Positions 1 to 8,172 of a DNA stretch of 64,000 nucleotides are shown here, piece after piece. Under the pieces are notes generated by a model. That model did no database searches. It was given only the letters and a program-made list of their open reading frames with translations, and was not told the origin of the DNA. The translations under genes were made by a program, and so were the position numbers. Where the stretch lies: positions 1-64,000 of the forward strand of contig NZ_AYKT01000005.1 in NCBI RefSeq assembly GCF_000496575.1. The letters are read 5' to 3'. This DNA comes from Geobacillus thermodenitrificans subsp. thermodenitrificans DSM 465 (lineage in GTDB: Bacteria > Bacillota > Bacilli > Bacillales > Anoxybacillaceae). Each line of letters opens with the position of its first letter. The stretch's first letter is position 1.

Positions 1-607
1 TTTGTTTATTTTCCCTTGCGACAATTCATATTTTATATGAACCTTTTAAGAAAGTCAATAGTTTTTTATATTTTTTTGCGTAAAAAAACGGAAATCCATT
101 GCTTTTCCACTGCCAGCTACATAGTCACTGCTTTTTAGAAAACTATTAACAACGCGGCGATTATGCAGCACCATGGAAAAGGAGGCGATTTTGTGACACT
201 CATTCCGCCGGCGCGGCGCAAACAGGCTTATTTTTCTTAGCTTGCCATCCCCATATTCATTTATGCCCCCACTGATCGTCGTCGTTTTCCCTAGTTCGGC
301 AATTTAAGGCAACATCGTTATATCACGGACTTTTATTTTAATCTTTTGGGAGCTGTTTATAGAAAAGCACACGTATATTATACTCGCTTCTTGGTGATTT
401 TGAAAAGTCAAAAGCGCTGCTTGATGAGCGATGACTCATGCTTTATGTCGCGATCGACATATACGGCTTTTTGGACAGCTGCCGCAGTTCAGTGGATTTG
501 AATCAGCTGGATTGACTCGTTGACCGAGCAGATGCGCCGATTGGGGAGGCGCTCCCTTAACAGGGAAACGGATGAGCGATTCCGACGCATGAACACTCAT
601 TGAAACA
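1..607. other. Left-edge stretch without a recognisable gene
   Basis: AT-rich at first, then mixed. It holds a strong ribosome site (AAAAGGAGG, about 177-185) in front of a GTG-started 15-codon frame (193-240) that ends at once. Between about 390 and 580 the plus strand reads like decayed coding sequence in one frame, interrupted by stops. I recognise no family. It may be a leader peptide or the remains of a gene. Confidence 0.35.
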
Positions 608-634
608 CCCGTGGGGAGTCCCTCCCACGGGTTT
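606..634 (-). terminator. Terminator of the ABC/GDSL operon
   Basis: Inverted repeat CCCGTGGG (608-615) and CCCACGGG (624-631), just past the stop of the leftward ABC permease gene. The T-tract is weak, so it could be a weak bidirectional terminator. Confidence 0.5.
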
Positions 635-644
635 CGTTTGCTTC

Positions 645-1625
645 TCAATACACATCCCGCCGCGTAAAAACAACAAAAGCCACGATGAGAGCGACGAGTC
701 CCCAAACGGCCAACACCGCCATTGAAAAGCCGAGCGTCATTCCTTCCACCGGTGGCGTCGTTCCTTTAATATAGTCGGTGAGACGCAAATTGACCATAAA
801 CAAATATTTTGCCGAATGCCATGACGACACCATATTGGACAAAATGGCACCAGAAATTAACGACGCCAACATAATCCCCATTACCGCCGCTGTGCTCCGC
901 AAGAGCACGGAAAGCATAAATGTCAACGTGCCGACAACAACGCTGACAAATGTTGCCAAACCAAGCTCCATAAGCACGTATTCCCATTGAGGAATCATAT
1001 GGACGTTCGTTGTATTAAGATCCTCCCCTTGAGGTACAAATCCGGTCAATAGCGGCAGACGAAAGCCGCCGTACCCGAACACAAGGCCGGAAATAACATA
1101 TGACAACACCGCAGTCGTTAGCATAATAAACGATACAGACAACAAGAGAGCAATATATTTGCTTAGCAACACTTTCCATCGCTTCACCGGCCGGACGAGC
1201 AGCAGTTTGATCGTTCCGGTGCTCGCCTCTGATGACACAAGATCAGCCGCCACCACCATCACTAACAGCGGCAAAAACAAATCGATTGCGTTTTCGATAA
1301 AAACGCGCATAAACGTCGGCGCGCCGGGAGCGGACGGGTTAATGTCATGCTCTAAGTAATATTGTTGTTGTTGAAGGCGGATTTGCAAATATTTGCGCCA
1401 CTCTTCTGACATGCTTGGTGACTGGAGACGGTTTTGCAAGTCGACGATTTGCTGCTGCAGCTGCGTCCGCCAATCAGTCGTGCCAAGCCGCTTCTTCAAT
1501 TCTTCTGTCTCCCGGTATTGGGCGTATGTAAATAGAGCAACAAGCACCGCAACAATGGCGGCGATCACCCATAACCGCTTTTTGCGGACGATTTTCAGCA
1601 TTTCATTGTACACAAGCTTAATCAA
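645..1625 (-). CDS. ABC-2 type transporter permease
   Basis: A 326-residue membrane protein and the permease half of an ABC transporter with the ATPase encoded just upstream. One membrane segment lies near residues 17-37. A charged, Gln-rich extracytoplasmic stretch follows to about residue 105, then about five more hydrophobic segments, ending in a short basic tail. This is the ABC-2 layout. The frame begins with TTG inside the last codons of the ATPase gene (8-base overlap), which implies translational coupling; an ATG lies eight codons in. Bacitracin-type (BcrB-like) or other drug export is possible but the substrate cannot be read from sequence. Confidence 0.8.
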   Translation of the reverse strand: MIKLVYNEMLKIVRKKRLWVIAAIVAVLVALFTYAQYRETEELKKRLGTTDWRTQLQQQIVDLQNRLQSPSMSEEWRKYLQIRLQQQQYYLEHDINPSAPGAPTFMRVFIENAIDLFLPLLVMVVAADLVSSEASTGTIKLLLVRPVKRWKVLLSKYIALLLSVSFIMLTTAVLSYVISGLVFGYGGFRLPLLTGFVPQGEDLNTTNVHMIPQWEYVLMELGLATFVSVVVGTLTFMLSVLLRSTAAVMGIMLASLISGAILSNMVSSWHSAKYLFMVNLRLTDYIKGTTPPVEGMTLGFSMAVLAVWGLVALIVAFVVFTRRDVY

Positions 1626-2532
1626 TCGTTTCGCCCCCTGTCAGCTCGATAAACAAATCTTCGAGCGTTGGCAGCCGTGGTTCAATTTGAGCGACCGCCA
1701 CGCCGGCGCGAATGAGTTTAGTGTTCCAAGCAGCAAGCTTGGCCGGCTCATACGGCGTGACGATGATCTCCTCGTTTGCTCTTAGCACTTCCGTTTCCTC
1801 GGCCAACAGCGCCCGCGCTTTGTCAACAGGGTCAGCTTTCCAAACGACACGCGCCTGTTCTTTTAACAGCCGCTCGACCGTATCGACAGCTAAAAGCCGC
1901 CCTTTCGCCATAATGGCAACGCGGTCGCACATGAGCTGAATTTCACTTAACAAGTGCGACGATACGAGAACGCTCAGTCCTTCCGTTTCCGCCAAAAAGC
2001 GGATGAAGGCTCGCATTTCACGAATGCCGGCCGGATCAAGGCCGTTCGTCGGCTCATCCAAAATGAGCACCTTCGGTTTCCCGAGCAGCGCCTGGGCAAT
2101 GCCAAGCCGCTGCCGCATGCCGAGCGAATACGTGCTCACCCGGTCATGAATGCGCTGTTCAAGGCCGACGAGCTTCGTCACTTCCATGATCCGCTCCTCA
2201 CCCACTTCGGGCATCATGCGGGCGAAATGTTCAAGGTTTTCCCAACCTGTTAAATACGGATACATTTCTGGATTTTCGACAATACAGCCGATATGACGGA
2301 TCGCTTCGGTGAACCGGTGATGGAGATCATACCCGCAAATCGCCACCGTTCCCGACGTCGGACGAATAAGTCCGACAAGCATGCGGATTGTCGTCGTTTT
2401 GCCTGCGCCGTTCGGTCCTAAAAATCCGAACACTTCCCCTTCGCGCAATTCAAACGAAATCCCTTTAATAATTTCTTTGCCACGAATCGTTTTCCGCAGC
2501 TCTTTAACTGCTAACGTTACCTGTTTCGTCAC
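1618..2532 (-). CDS. ABC transporter ATP-binding protein (BcrA-like)
   Basis: A 304-residue cytoplasmic ATPase that drives the ABC-2 permease downstream. Walker A GPNGAGKTT is at residues 39-47, the signature SLGMR near 136-140, Walker B VLILDE at 155-160 and the switch histidine SSH at 191-193. The C-terminal third is the extra domain seen in BcrA/CcmA-type drug exporters. The GTG start overlaps the stop of the GDSL gene by four bases and has GGAGG upstream. The pair forms a two-gene exporter co-transcribed with an esterase and a small membrane protein. The transported molecule is unknown. Confidence 0.85.
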   Translation of the reverse strand: MTKQVTLAVKELRKTIRGKEIIKGISFELREGEVFGFLGPNGAGKTTTIRMLVGLIRPTSGTVAICGYDLHHRFTEAIRHIGCIVENPEMYPYLTGWENLEHFARMMPEVGEERIMEVTKLVGLEQRIHDRVSTYSLGMRQRLGIAQALLGKPKVLILDEPTNGLDPAGIREMRAFIRFLAETEGLSVLVSSHLLSEIQLMCDRVAIMAKGRLLAVDTVERLLKEQARVVWKADPVDKARALLAEETEVLRANEEIIVTPYEPAKLAAWNTKLIRAGVAVAQIEPRLPTLEDLFIELTGGETID

Positions 2533-3326
2533 TGGCGATCCTCCTCCGTCAACGTAATGAGCGAGGCGACGCGCTCCCCGATCCGCTTGTACCCTTCCTT
2601 ATTCGGATGGAAATGATCGCTATACAAATAGTCGTTGACATGCAAGGCAAATAAGTCAAACGTCGGCACAGCGACGATATTCGGATAGTGGGCCGCCACT
2701 TCGGCTGATGCAAAATTCCAATCGCGAACAATGGCCGACGTTCGTTTGGCATCATCTAAATCGCTAAACGGATTGTACAGGCCGATCGCAAAAATGACCG
2801 CTTCGCTGTTCAAGCGGCGAAGCAAGGCAAAAATGCGGTCAAGGTTCGCAATATACTGCCGTTTCGCCTCATCGAGCTCTTTCACATTCCACTCAAGCAC
2901 CTCTCCCCCCTGAAACAAATCGTTGCCGCCGATCGTCATCACAATCAGATCGGCCATGGCGATTTGCCGCTGAATCTCAGACTGGCCAAGCTGACGGAGC
3001 AGTCCGTCGGAGCGCAAGCCGCGGATCGCCAAATTGGTGACGCGAATCGGTTCATCTGTCTGTTGGCGAAGCTCATCGACCATATAGCCGATATACCCTT
3101 TGCCACTTTCATCGCCCGTTCCCCGCGTCAGCGAGTCGCCTAAGGCGACAATGTCAATCTCCCCATCGCGCTTCTTTGCTTCGTTGGCTGATGGCCGCTT
3201 TTGTTCGACCGAGGGTTTGGCAGCCGTAAACAACTGGTCTTGCACCACTAAGGCAAGGCCGCCGAGCCAAAGCAGCGCAGACAGCGCGGCAACCATCATT
3301 AAAAGCGATACAATGTTGCGTCGCAT
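2529..3326 (-). CDS. GDSL/SGNH-type esterase, membrane-anchored
   Basis: A 265-residue SGNH hydrolase (GDSL lipase/esterase, like B. subtilis YpmR). A hydrophobic segment at residues 5-28 is a signal or anchor, so the enzyme should act outside the membrane. Block I ALGDSLTRG carries the nucleophile Ser65, block III GGNDLF supplies the oxyanion Asn, and block V DHFHPN has Asp237 and His240. These families hydrolyse esters of lipids, acylated sugars or thioesters. I chose the ATG after GAGGTG; a GTG three codons earlier lies inside that ribosome site. It is co-transcribed with the ABC exporter. Confidence 0.85.
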   Translation of the reverse strand: MRRNIVSLLMMVAALSALLWLGGLALVVQDQLFTAAKPSVEQKRPSANEAKKRDGEIDIVALGDSLTRGTGDESGKGYIGYMVDELRQQTDEPIRVTNLAIRGLRSDGLLRQLGQSEIQRQIAMADLIVMTIGGNDLFQGGEVLEWNVKELDEAKRQYIANLDRIFALLRRLNSEAVIFAIGLYNPFSDLDDAKRTSAIVRDWNFASAEVAAHYPNIVAVPTFDLFALHVNDYLYSDHFHPNKEGYKRIGERVASLITLTEEDRQ

Positions 3327-3336
3327 GCCAATCACC

Positions 3337-3654
3337 TCACTTCCGCATTATTCCCTCTTGCGTTTGGTCTCGACTTGTCTCGTCATCATTTGTTTCGTCC
3401 AAGCGGCGCTGTTTGATTCGCCAATGTTTCGGATTCCAATACTTTCTCAACTTCGCGGCTGCTTCCTTTCCAACCAACACAGCCCCTATCCAGAACATGA
3501 TTTCCGCCGCCACAATGGCACCGGTAGCGACCAACGTTTTGCCCGCCGCAGAAAGCGGCAAAAACGGAGCAAGAGGTGGAATGATCCACACAACAAACGA
3601 CGCAATGATAAGCCCGATGCCAATCCGGTACATGACAGGCCGCCTCTGCTTCAT
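3337..3654 (-). CDS. Small two-TM membrane protein, unknown function
   Basis: A 105-residue protein with two hydrophobic segments (about residues 8-29 and 39-61), then a basic, hydrophilic tail rich in Arg, Asp and Thr that should lie in the cytoplasm. I recognise no catalytic motif; small Bacillus proteins with this layout are sometimes labelled transporter suppressors. First gene of the GDSL/ABC operon, with only about 10 bases to the esterase. The chosen ATG follows GGAGGGG at good distance; an ATG six codons earlier has no ribosome site. Confidence 0.6.
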   Translation of the reverse strand: MKQRRPVMYRIGIGLIIASFVVWIIPPLAPFLPLSAAGKTLVATGAIVAAEIMFWIGAVLVGKEAAAKLRKYWNPKHWRIKQRRLDETNDDETSRDQTQEGIMRK

Positions 3655-3672
3655 CCTTTCGTGCCCCTCCAT

Positions 3673-3924
3673 TCCATTTATGGTCGACCACTTATTTTCA
3701 CCCTAACATACGTATCACAATTTTATCATAGTTCCGAAAGAAGACTCCCGCTTCAAGCATGTGAAGAGCACATCTTGGCAATCAGCAGAGAGAAGCGGTT
3801 GGCATCAGCCAAAACACGTATGAGCATCAATATGTATACCATTTGTTACGGACAGGCTATACGACTGCATAGAGAACCTCCCATACAAAAAACGACGCAA
3901 AGCCTTCCATATGTAAACGCCATC
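3673..3924. other. Spacer between two leftward transcripts
   Basis: About 250 bases with stops in all frames at short intervals. It should hold the promoter of the GDSL/ABC operon near its left end. No clear conserved element is seen. Confidence 0.5.
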
Positions 3925-3957
3925 CTACAAAAAAGAAGCCTAGCCGAATCAGCTAGG
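3925..3957 (-). terminator. Terminator of the metallo-hydrolase gene
   Basis: On the minus strand CCTAGC-TGATTC-GGCTAGG is followed by CTTCTTTTTTG. A canonical intrinsic terminator directly after the stop at 3966. Confidence 0.85.
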
Positions 3958-3965
3958 ACAAATGA

Positions 3966-4922
3966 TTATCGTTGTTTCCGCCAATAATCGATGATCCCCA
4001 TCGCACACACTTGTAAATCGAGCTCGATCACCTTGTAAACCGGTGATGAAGCCGGGATGCTGCACTCGTTAAGAAACGCCGTAATGTCGTTATGCAGCAG
4101 TTTCGTGACCGCTTTCGCCTGTTCAGCCGCCGGCGCCTCAGGATGACGGGCGATTACTTCTTTTCCGGCCGCAACAAACTTCGGCAGCCAAAAACGAAGC
4201 TGGCGGAATGCCTCCTCCGGTTGATCGAGCGCACCAAAATGACCAAAATAGATGCGCGTCGGGTTCAACTTCTCGAGCCGCTCCGCCGACTGTTTCATCG
4301 CTTCGGGGTTAAACTGGTTCGGAGAGGTCGACGGCAGGCAAAACGCGAGCCCCGCTTCTTGCAACTGCGGATAAAAAACACCGATCGTATCACCGGTAAA
4401 CACTCCACCGCTGTATGAATCATAAATGGAAAAATGATGGTTGGCATGCCCGGGCGTATCGTAAAACGTGAGCGTCCGTTCCGCACTCAGCACAAGCGTC
4501 TCCCCATCCTCTTTTACGAGCAGCCGCTCTTCCGGAACCGGAACAATCGGATCAAAGAGTGCGTCAAACTGCTCCCCGTATACCGCCTTCGCTCCGGCGA
4601 TCAGACGCGACGGATCAGCCAAATGCCGCTTTCCTTTCGGATGGACGATGACCGTAGCGTTTGGGCAATGTTCAAGCAACACCCTAACACCGCCGGCATG
4701 GTCCAAATGAATATGGGTAACAATGATATAGCGAATATCAGCCGGATCAATATGAAGCGCTTTCAATCCAGCGAGCAAATGCGGCACCGACGGGCTTGGA
4801 CCCGTTTCAATAATCGCTAAGTTTTCTTCATGAAGCACGTATGTACCGGTGCGCTGCGGCATACGCAAGTCGTATAAATCGATGAGCGACATACGATGTC
4901 CAAGACTAATTGGCTGTGTCAT
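3966..4922 (-). CDS. MBL-fold metallo-hydrolase
   Basis: A 318-residue member of the metallo-beta-lactamase superfamily. The zinc motif THIHLDHAGG at residues 69-78 gives His70, His72, Asp74 and His75. Further metal ligands are expected in TPGHANHH and in FGHFGA near the C-terminus. The family includes glyoxalase II-like thioesterases and lactonases; the substrate here is unknown. The chosen ATG sits behind AGGGGAGGAGAACA; an ATG eight codons upstream lacks a ribosome site. Single-gene transcript with its own terminator. Confidence 0.85.
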   Translation of the reverse strand: MTQPISLGHRMSLIDLYDLRMPQRTGTYVLHEENLAIIETGPSPSVPHLLAGLKALHIDPADIRYIIVTHIHLDHAGGVRVLLEHCPNATVIVHPKGKRHLADPSRLIAGAKAVYGEQFDALFDPIVPVPEERLLVKEDGETLVLSAERTLTFYDTPGHANHHFSIYDSYSGGVFTGDTIGVFYPQLQEAGLAFCLPSTSPNQFNPEAMKQSAERLEKLNPTRIYFGHFGALDQPEEAFRQLRFWLPKFVAAGKEVIARHPEAPAAEQAKAVTKLLHNDITAFLNECSIPASSPVYKVIELDLQVCAMGIIDYWRKQR

Positions 4923-5030
4923 TGTTCTCCTCCCCTCACATGTCATATGCAGAATATTCTAACATAAAGATTGATTTCACGCTACTAATGACCCTAACAC
5001 AAACCAACCAACAATTTCACTTTTCATAAA

Positions 5031-5067
5031 TGAAAAGAGCCCCAAGTCACCTTTTGACTTGGAGCTC
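5031..5067 (-). terminator. Terminator of the sugar-acid operon
   Basis: On the minus strand GAGCTCCAAGTCA-AAAGG-TGACTTGGGGCTC is followed by TTTTC. It ends the seven-gene leftward operon just past hxlB. Confidence 0.85.
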
Positions 5068-5074
5068 CTTTCAC

Positions 5075-5626
5075 TTATTCTAAATTACTATGCCGTTGAA
5101 ATGCTTTCTGGTGTTCAACTTGTTGATTATTCGCATATTGCAAGCAGATGGCATCTAAAATCAGGTGCGTACATTGATCAAATAAGGAACCTAGCGGTTG
5201 TTTACTTTGCGTCTCATGACCACGCCGGTATTTGGTGGCCGCCGGAATATGAACGGTAAGAGAAGCGATATTCGCCAAAGCGGACGATAAATCCGTAGTG
5301 ACGGCAATCACCTCACATCCAAGTTGTTTCGCCTTTTCTGCAATCCACACCGTCTGTTTTGTCACTCCCGAGCCCGAGATAGCAATTAACGTATCTCCGC
5401 TTTGCAGTGAAGGAGTGACCGTTTCTCCCACAGCATAGACCGTTGCGCCGAGATGCATCAGCCGCATAGCAAACGCCTTTCCCATGAATCCGGAACGCCC
5501 CTCGCCAGCCACAAAAATCCGCTTCGCTTTCGCCAGACGCATCGCTACACACTCAATGCTCATATGGTCAAATTCGGCAAATACTTGTTCTATTTCTGAA
5601 AAAATGACTTCAATTGGATGCATCAT
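5075..5626 (-). CDS. hxlB: 6-phospho-3-hexuloisomerase-like SIS protein
   Basis: A 183-residue single SIS-domain protein. GEGRSGFMGKAFAMRLMHLG and the C-terminal PLGSLFDQ block match HxlB, which converts hexulose 6-phosphate to fructose 6-phosphate in the ribulose monophosphate cycle. It overlaps the HPS-like gene by 17 bases, the usual hxlAB pairing. AGGGGG precedes a double ATG start. Unlike a formaldehyde-detoxifying hxlAB pair, this one is at the end of a sugar-acid operon with KDG kinase and KDPG aldolase, so the substrate may be another ketose phosphate. Family sure, substrate inferred. Confidence 0.8.
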   Translation of the reverse strand: MMHPIEVIFSEIEQVFAEFDHMSIECVAMRLAKAKRIFVAGEGRSGFMGKAFAMRLMHLGATVYAVGETVTPSLQSGDTLIAISGSGVTKQTVWIAEKAKQLGCEVIAVTTDLSSALANIASLTVHIPAATKYRRGHETQSKQPLGSLFDQCTHLILDAICLQYANNQQVEHQKAFQRHSNLE

Positions 5627-6257
5627 CGATCCCCCTATTTCGAACCAATTGTCTCAATTCTCTCGCCGCCCGTTCCGGATGCTCCGCCCGCGTGATGGCC
5701 GAACCGATAATCACAATCGAGGGGTGAAGCGGTTGAATTTGTTTCATTGTAGCAGCTGAAATTCCTCCAGCAACCGCTAGATTGCAACCAGTTGGGCGAT
5801 GAAAATGTGCGAAATTGAAGTTTTTGTGCTGCTGTGCAAACTCCTGTTCATCCTTGCTGACATGGATGCAAAAAATCGCTTCCTTATACTGCAATAGTTG
5901 CTGCCTCACCGACTCGTTTGTATTTAATAAATCGATCATGACTTTTTTTCCGCGGATGCTAGCCTCCTTCAAACACGCTTCCACCGTCATTAGCGGTGCA
6001 ACGCCCATGACTGTCATCACGCCCGCCCCCGCCTCGAAACATAGGTTGCATTCATACACAGCGTTATCCATCGTTTTCGTATCCGCGACAATCATTTTGC
6101 TAGGGAACGCACGCTTTATCGCTTCAATACTTTTGATGCCAAACTCTTTAATCAACGAGGTTCCTACTTCAATCCAATCAATATACTCCTCAACTTGTTG
6201 AGTGATTTGAATTGCTTGATTGATATCCATTCGATCAAGCGCAAGCTGAATATACAT
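5610..6257 (-). CDS. hxlA: 3-hexulose-6-phosphate synthase-like aldolase/decarboxylase
   Basis: A 215-residue (beta/alpha)8 protein of the OMP-decarboxylase suprafamily, which holds hexulose-phosphate synthase (HPS) and 3-keto-L-gulonate-6-phosphate decarboxylase. LALD near the N-terminus and ADTKTMDNAVYE correspond to the HPS active-site DxKxxD strand, but usual members read DLKxMDAG, so the strand is altered at Leu and at the Ala-Gly pair. AVAGGI near the C-terminus is the phosphate site. ATG chosen behind GGAGAGTGGAAG; a start six codons earlier is poorer. Its partner is the HxlB-like isomerase next to it. The real substrate may differ from formaldehyde plus ribulose 5-phosphate. Confidence 0.7.
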   Translation of the reverse strand: MYIQLALDRMDINQAIQITQQVEEYIDWIEVGTSLIKEFGIKSIEAIKRAFPSKMIVADTKTMDNAVYECNLCFEAGAGVMTVMGVAPLMTVEACLKEASIRGKKVMIDLLNTNESVRQQLLQYKEAIFCIHVSKDEQEFAQQHKNFNFAHFHRPTGCNLAVAGGISAATMKQIQPLHPSIVIIGSAITRAEHPERAARELRQLVRNRGIDDASN

Positions 6258-6283
6258 CTTCCACTCTCCATTCATCCTGTAAG

Positions 6284-7297
6284 TTAGCCATCAGCTTTTT
6301 TCGTTCCCGAAGACTCACGAACGATTAACTGACAGAAAAACGTATATAATTGCGCCTCGTCACATTCATTATGAATTTGTTTCCATAACAATTCGGCCGC
6401 TTTTTTGCCCATTTCATATGCCGGCTGGGCAATGGTGGTGATCGTTGGAGTTGAAATAGCGGCAAATGGAATATTATCAAAAACAACGACCGCTAAGTCT
6501 TCGGGAACGCGGATCCGATTCTGCTTAATAAACGCCATCACTTCAAAGAAGGATAAATCATTTCCTGCTAATAAAGCGGTTGGCTTTTGCGGCAGGGAGA
6601 ACATCTCCTCTAATCGCGATGTAAGACGATGAATTTCATCAGAAATCATATATTCTGGTCTGATCTCAATTCCATGATCAATTAATGCCTGTTTATAGCC
6701 ACTCATCCGCTCAATGCGTGGAGAGACGGTTAAAGGTGGGGTTACGATTCCAATGCGTGTATGCCCTTGTTCAATAAGATGAGATACCGCTTCATATGCC
6801 GCTCCCTTGTTATTCACTACGATCGTATGGACATTGATCCCATCAACTTTCCGGTCCATAAAGACCACAGGATAGTTTTCCCGTTCCATTTGTTGATAAA
6901 GCTCGATATTGCCTCCAGTCGGAACAATGACTAACCCATCTACTTGACGCGCACGCAACACTTCAATATACTTTCTCTCTTTGGCAGGGTCATCATCTGC
7001 ATTACAGATGATCGCCTGCATATCATGTTCATGACAATAATCTTCAATGGCTCGGCTAAACTCCGTTGACACCCGATGCATAATATTGGCGATAATAATC
7101 CCGATCATAGATGTCCGTTTTTGTTTTAAACTTCGGGCAACATAGTTTGGGCGATAACCAAGTTTTTCAATGGCCGCTTTAATCCGTTCCCTCGTTTCAT
7201 CGCCCATATGTTCATACCGTTGATTTAAAAATTGCGATACTGTGCTTTTCGATACTCCTGCCTCTTTTGCAACATCAGCCAATGTGACCTTTTTCAC
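6284..7297 (-). CDS. LacI-family transcriptional regulator
   Basis: A 337-residue repressor. The N-terminal helix-turn-helix VTLADVAKEAGVSKSTVSQF lies at residues 4-23 and the hinge helix at about 45-58. A periplasmic-binding-protein-like sugar domain fills the rest. It sits inside the operon, between the aldolase and the HPS-like gene, and should autoregulate through the two operators in front of the first gene (11221-11245). The GTG start is favoured by AAAGGATGAGG; an ATG three codons earlier (7306) is too close to that site. The inducer is probably a sugar acid or its phosphate. Confidence 0.85.
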   Translation of the reverse strand: MKKVTLADVAKEAGVSKSTVSQFLNQRYEHMGDETRERIKAAIEKLGYRPNYVARSLKQKRTSMIGIIIANIMHRVSTEFSRAIEDYCHEHDMQAIICNADDDPAKERKYIEVLRARQVDGLVIVPTGGNIELYQQMERENYPVVFMDRKVDGINVHTIVVNNKGAAYEAVSHLIEQGHTRIGIVTPPLTVSPRIERMSGYKQALIDHGIEIRPEYMISDEIHRLTSRLEEMFSLPQKPTALLAGNDLSFFEVMAFIKQNRIRVPEDLAVVVFDNIPFAAISTPTITTIAQPAYEMGKKAAELLWKQIHNECDEAQLYTFFCQLIVRESSGTKKADG

Positions 7298-7381
7298 TTG
7301 CCTCATCCTTTGTTATCCATGAATTGGTTTTGTCATCCCTTTTATTTTAGCAAGAATAACAAAGTCTCCCCAAATTCGGAG

Positions 7382-8044
7382 CTATTTGGCTGCCCTATTG
7401 GTTGATGAGCGTTTGGCATTCCTTACCTTTTCCACAAATTTGCTAGCTGTCTTTTTTAATTGAATGAATCCTTCATCCGTCATTTCTTTACGCGGATCAA
7501 AAAGCGAGTGGCCTAATCCGACCGCAACAGCCCCCGCCGAAATGTAAGATCCGGCATTTTCCAAGTTGATTCCCCCTGTTGCTACGAATGGAATATGTGG
7601 AAGCGGACTGGAAACCGCCCGAAAATACATTGGTCCAAGAACATGGGCTGGAAAAATTTTCACCATATCCGCTCCGTTCTCATAGGCCATGACGATTTCT
7701 GTTGGTGTCATCGCCCCTGGCATGCATAATCCACCATATCGCTTGACAGTACGGATCATTTCGATATTGACCGTCGGTGAAACGACAAACTGCGCCCCAG
7801 AGAGCATAGCCGCTCTAGCTGTCTCGGCATCCAAGACCGTGCCAGCCCCTACCGTTAAATGATCAGGAAACTCCGTACGCAATGTTTCGATCATTTTTAA
7901 GGCACCAGGAGTTTCCATCGTTACCTCCAATATGGTGATTCCTGCCTCTTGTAACACCTCGGCAACCGGCATCATCATATGTGGCTGAATATGGCGAAGA
8001 ATAGCAATAATCCCGATTTTTTCAATTTCAAAATAAACCGACAT
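7382..8044 (-). CDS. kdgA: 2-dehydro-3-deoxyphosphogluconate (KDPG) aldolase
   Basis: A 220-residue Eda/KdgA-type class I aldolase that splits 2-keto-3-deoxy-6-phosphogluconate into pyruvate and glyceraldehyde 3-phosphate. The family residues are present: Arg17 in AILR, Glu40 in LEVTMETP, and the Schiff-base Lys129 in MVKIFPA. With the KDG kinase encoded upstream it makes the lower half of a hexuronate/aldonate pathway. An unusually long gap with a hairpin separates it from the transporter gene. Confidence 0.9.
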   Translation of the reverse strand: MSVYFEIEKIGIIAILRHIQPHMMMPVAEVLQEAGITILEVTMETPGALKMIETLRTEFPDHLTVGAGTVLDAETARAAMLSGAQFVVSPTVNIEMIRTVKRYGGLCMPGAMTPTEIVMAYENGADMVKIFPAHVLGPMYFRAVSSPLPHIPFVATGGINLENAGSYISAGAVAVGLGHSLFDPRKEMTDEGFIQLKKTASKFVEKVRNAKRSSTNRAAK

Positions 8045-8065
8045 ACTTTCTCTCCTTTACAACAG

Positions 8066-8107
8066 CTACAGCCAGCCGACTAGTGAATGCCTGACTGCCG
8101 GCTGTAG
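8066..8107 (-). other. Intergenic hairpin inside the sugar-acid operon
   Basis: CTACAGCC (8066-8073) and GGCTGTAG (8100-8107) form a perfect 8-pair stem in the gap between the MFS gene and the aldolase gene. No T-tract follows on the minus strand, so it is not a plain terminator. It may be an RNA processing or stabilising element that sets different expression of the two operon halves. Confidence 0.5.
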
Positions 8108-8172
8108 CGAAAATGAACGTACTCCTCATGATACGTTAACTATGCAAGAACCTGTTATCTATAGTATAATAT

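Noticed and set aside
436-705. Minus-strand frame of 89 codons at the left edge
   Set aside because: Overlaps the operon terminator and the end of the permease gene, has no ribosome site, and its composition is unlike its neighbours.
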